Assembly (NCBI GenBank): GCA_009741485.1
Contig: CM019218.1
Location: 35,526,387-35,590,386 of the forward strand
Reading direction: 5' to 3'
Length of the DNA stretch: 64,000 bases
Source of the DNA: Malurus cyaneus samueli
Taxonomy: Eukaryota > Chordata > Aves > Passeriformes > Maluridae
Shown here: positions 62,819-64,000 of the stretch, piece after piece
How the letters are laid out: every line of letters begins with the position of its first letter
Numbering within the stretch: position 1 is the stretch's first letter
Translations under genes and position numbers: made by a program
The notes under the pieces: generated by a model
Databases searched by the model: none
What the model was told of the DNA's origin: nothing
The model's input: the letters and a program-made list of their open reading frames with translations, nothing else

Positions 62819-64000
62819 CTGAAACAAGAGAACAGAGAGATCACACATGTAGAAAGCAAGAATTTGAAGCCGTGTGTCTGTGGGGTATATCCCTCCCTTT
62901 CTAACTATGATCCAAACAATCCCAAATCTTCACTTACACAACTCAGATGAACCTAAGAATAGAATGGTTACTTCTGCCAAGATGTGAGGCAACATTGCAA
63001 TGTGGCACCAGATATCAGAGCAGGACCAAGAGGGGTGTGAAACATGGTCAGCACAGCCATGATGTGGGACACCAATCACTCCCTCAGAGCTGACGTGTTC
63101 AAGCTCCAGTGGGAAAGTAGGTCTACAATGTGCCAGGGGAAAACCCTGCAGAGAGTCAGGAGGACACTGCGGTGACAGGGAAGAGGGAAGACAACTCAGC
63201 AACAGTGAGCAGGTGCAAACACAGAAGCATCTGCTGTAGAGTGAAAATGCTTATGTTGCACGTGGCTTAATGCAGGCTCCAAAGCCTCTCTGAAATCACT
63301 AACTGGAGGAAGTGGCTCCTGAGCTAGCCAGCTTTGTGACCTCCCCAAAGAAAGGGCAATCCCATGATGCCAGGCTGATGTAATGTCAAATCACTACCAT
63401 GAATTACTCCACAAAAGGATTCACATGATCAGGGGGAGAGGGGGGGAGTGAAATGCTGGCCTATAATAAAGGAATCCTCTGGTGAAGGACTAGACAACAG
63501 ACCTGGTTCGGCCCTTTGATTTACAATCAGTTCCTGCCTTGTTCAATACTTCCAGGCTCCCATTTACCCGTTGTGTCTGCACTGCAGACTAAGGATCAAG
63601 GAAAAGAATTCAGAACAGGGCTGCCAAGTGAGGCCCTGGTGCACCAGCTGAGGTGCAGAAAGGAAGCCCAGGAGAACAGGCCGAGGTGGCAGACACCGAG
63701 CTCTGCAGCCTCAGGGCACACAGAGGTTTACTATCGTCATGAATACAGGAAGCAATTAATCTTTTCCTTCTCCATTTAAAAATGACTCAAACATCAACAC
63801 AGGGTGCTCTAGTGCTAACCTCTCTAGGGACTTCCCAATTCCTTCCCTGGATTGGAAACCAATTGATAAATGTTTCCAACAGCCCTCATTTTTCTTCAAA
63901 CATAAATGGGGATATAACAGTGGGACCCACTTACGTGTGACGAAACCAACTCCAGGCACATAATCAGCCAACAAGCGCAGAAGGAGGAGGATCCTGCCCC
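62760..64000 (-). CDS. PEX16: Peroxisomal membrane biogenesis protein PEX16 (3' part only)
   Basis: PEX16 is an integral peroxisomal/ER membrane protein that recruits PEX3 and starts peroxisome membrane assembly. Two coding exons lie in the window: 64000-63935 (cut by the window edge) with RILLLLRLLADYVPGVGFVT, and the last exon 62818-62760 with PLMDYLPAWQKIYFYNWG and TGA. They join through a split Arg codon (C|GG). Human PEX16 ends [20 protein letters not shown] then WQKIYFYSWG, so identity is clear. The 5' two-thirds or more of the gene lie to the right of the window. Confidence 0.95.
62819..63934 (-). other. PEX16: PEX16 last intron
   Basis: 1.1-kb intron, donor gtaagt (63934-63929) and acceptor ttgtttcag (minus strand). 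No other feature recognised. Confidence 0.85.
63935..64000 (-). CDS. PEX16: PEX16 penultimate exon, truncated by window edge
   Basis: Reads RILLLLRLLADYVPGVGFVT plus one base, then donor gtaagt. Amphipathic/hydrophobic C-terminal region of PEX16. Confidence 0.95.

Noticed and set aside
1..64000. tRNA, rRNA, CRISPR array, phage or bacterial-type defence system
   Set aside because: No cloverleaf, regularly spaced repeats or prokaryotic gene organisation was seen; this is vertebrate DNA.

Overview
This is a stretch of vertebrate nuclear DNA, most likely from a bird. The genes have introns with GT-AG boundaries and polyadenylation hexamers, and there are no bacterial-type operons. Several decayed repeats look like CR1 LINE 3' ends, and two more look like avian ERVL-type LTR pieces. 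Gene order and orientation are SLC35C1 (+), CRY2 (+), MAPK8IP1 (+), C11orf94/FREY1 (-), PEX16 (-, cut by the right edge). This is the order I know from human 11p11.2, here packed into about 59 kb, which fits a compact avian chromosome. The species cannot be named from the sequence.

Layout. 1-5180 is intergenic, with AP-1 and CRE sites and then a CpG island. 5439-8270 is SLC35C1 (Golgi GDP-fucose transporter, two coding exons). 10039-30044 is CRY2 (circadian repressor, 11 coding exons, a 12th exon wholly 3' UTR). About 32.2-35.9 kb is intergenic. 36519-59451 is MAPK8IP1/JIP1 (JNK scaffold, 12 coding exons on the main path plus an alternative first exon at 41598-41668). 60612-61147 (-) is the small secreted/membrane protein gene C11orf94 (FREY1), tail to tail with MAPK8IP1. 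62760-64000 (-) holds the last two coding exons of PEX16 (peroxisome biogenesis). The genes are neighbours by conserved synteny and do not form a pathway.

Two themes stand out. First, every GC-rich early exon carries reading-frame damage (SLC35C1 exon 1; CRY2 exon 1 with three breaks; MAPK8IP1 exon 1a with two compensating shifts; MAPK8IP1 exon 3), while every other exon is intact in frame and phase. This looks like small indels in the assembly at GC-rich sequence and not gene death. Second, CRY2 introns hold a cluster of clock-type motifs. Intron 1 has an inverted pair of D-box cores sharing 13 bp and two CACGTG E-boxes. Intron 3 has a GC-rich island with twin CACACGTGCGG E-boxes 45 bp apart, followed by another D-box whose flanks resemble the intron 1 site. 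This may be a second, clock- or light-responsive regulatory unit of CRY2.
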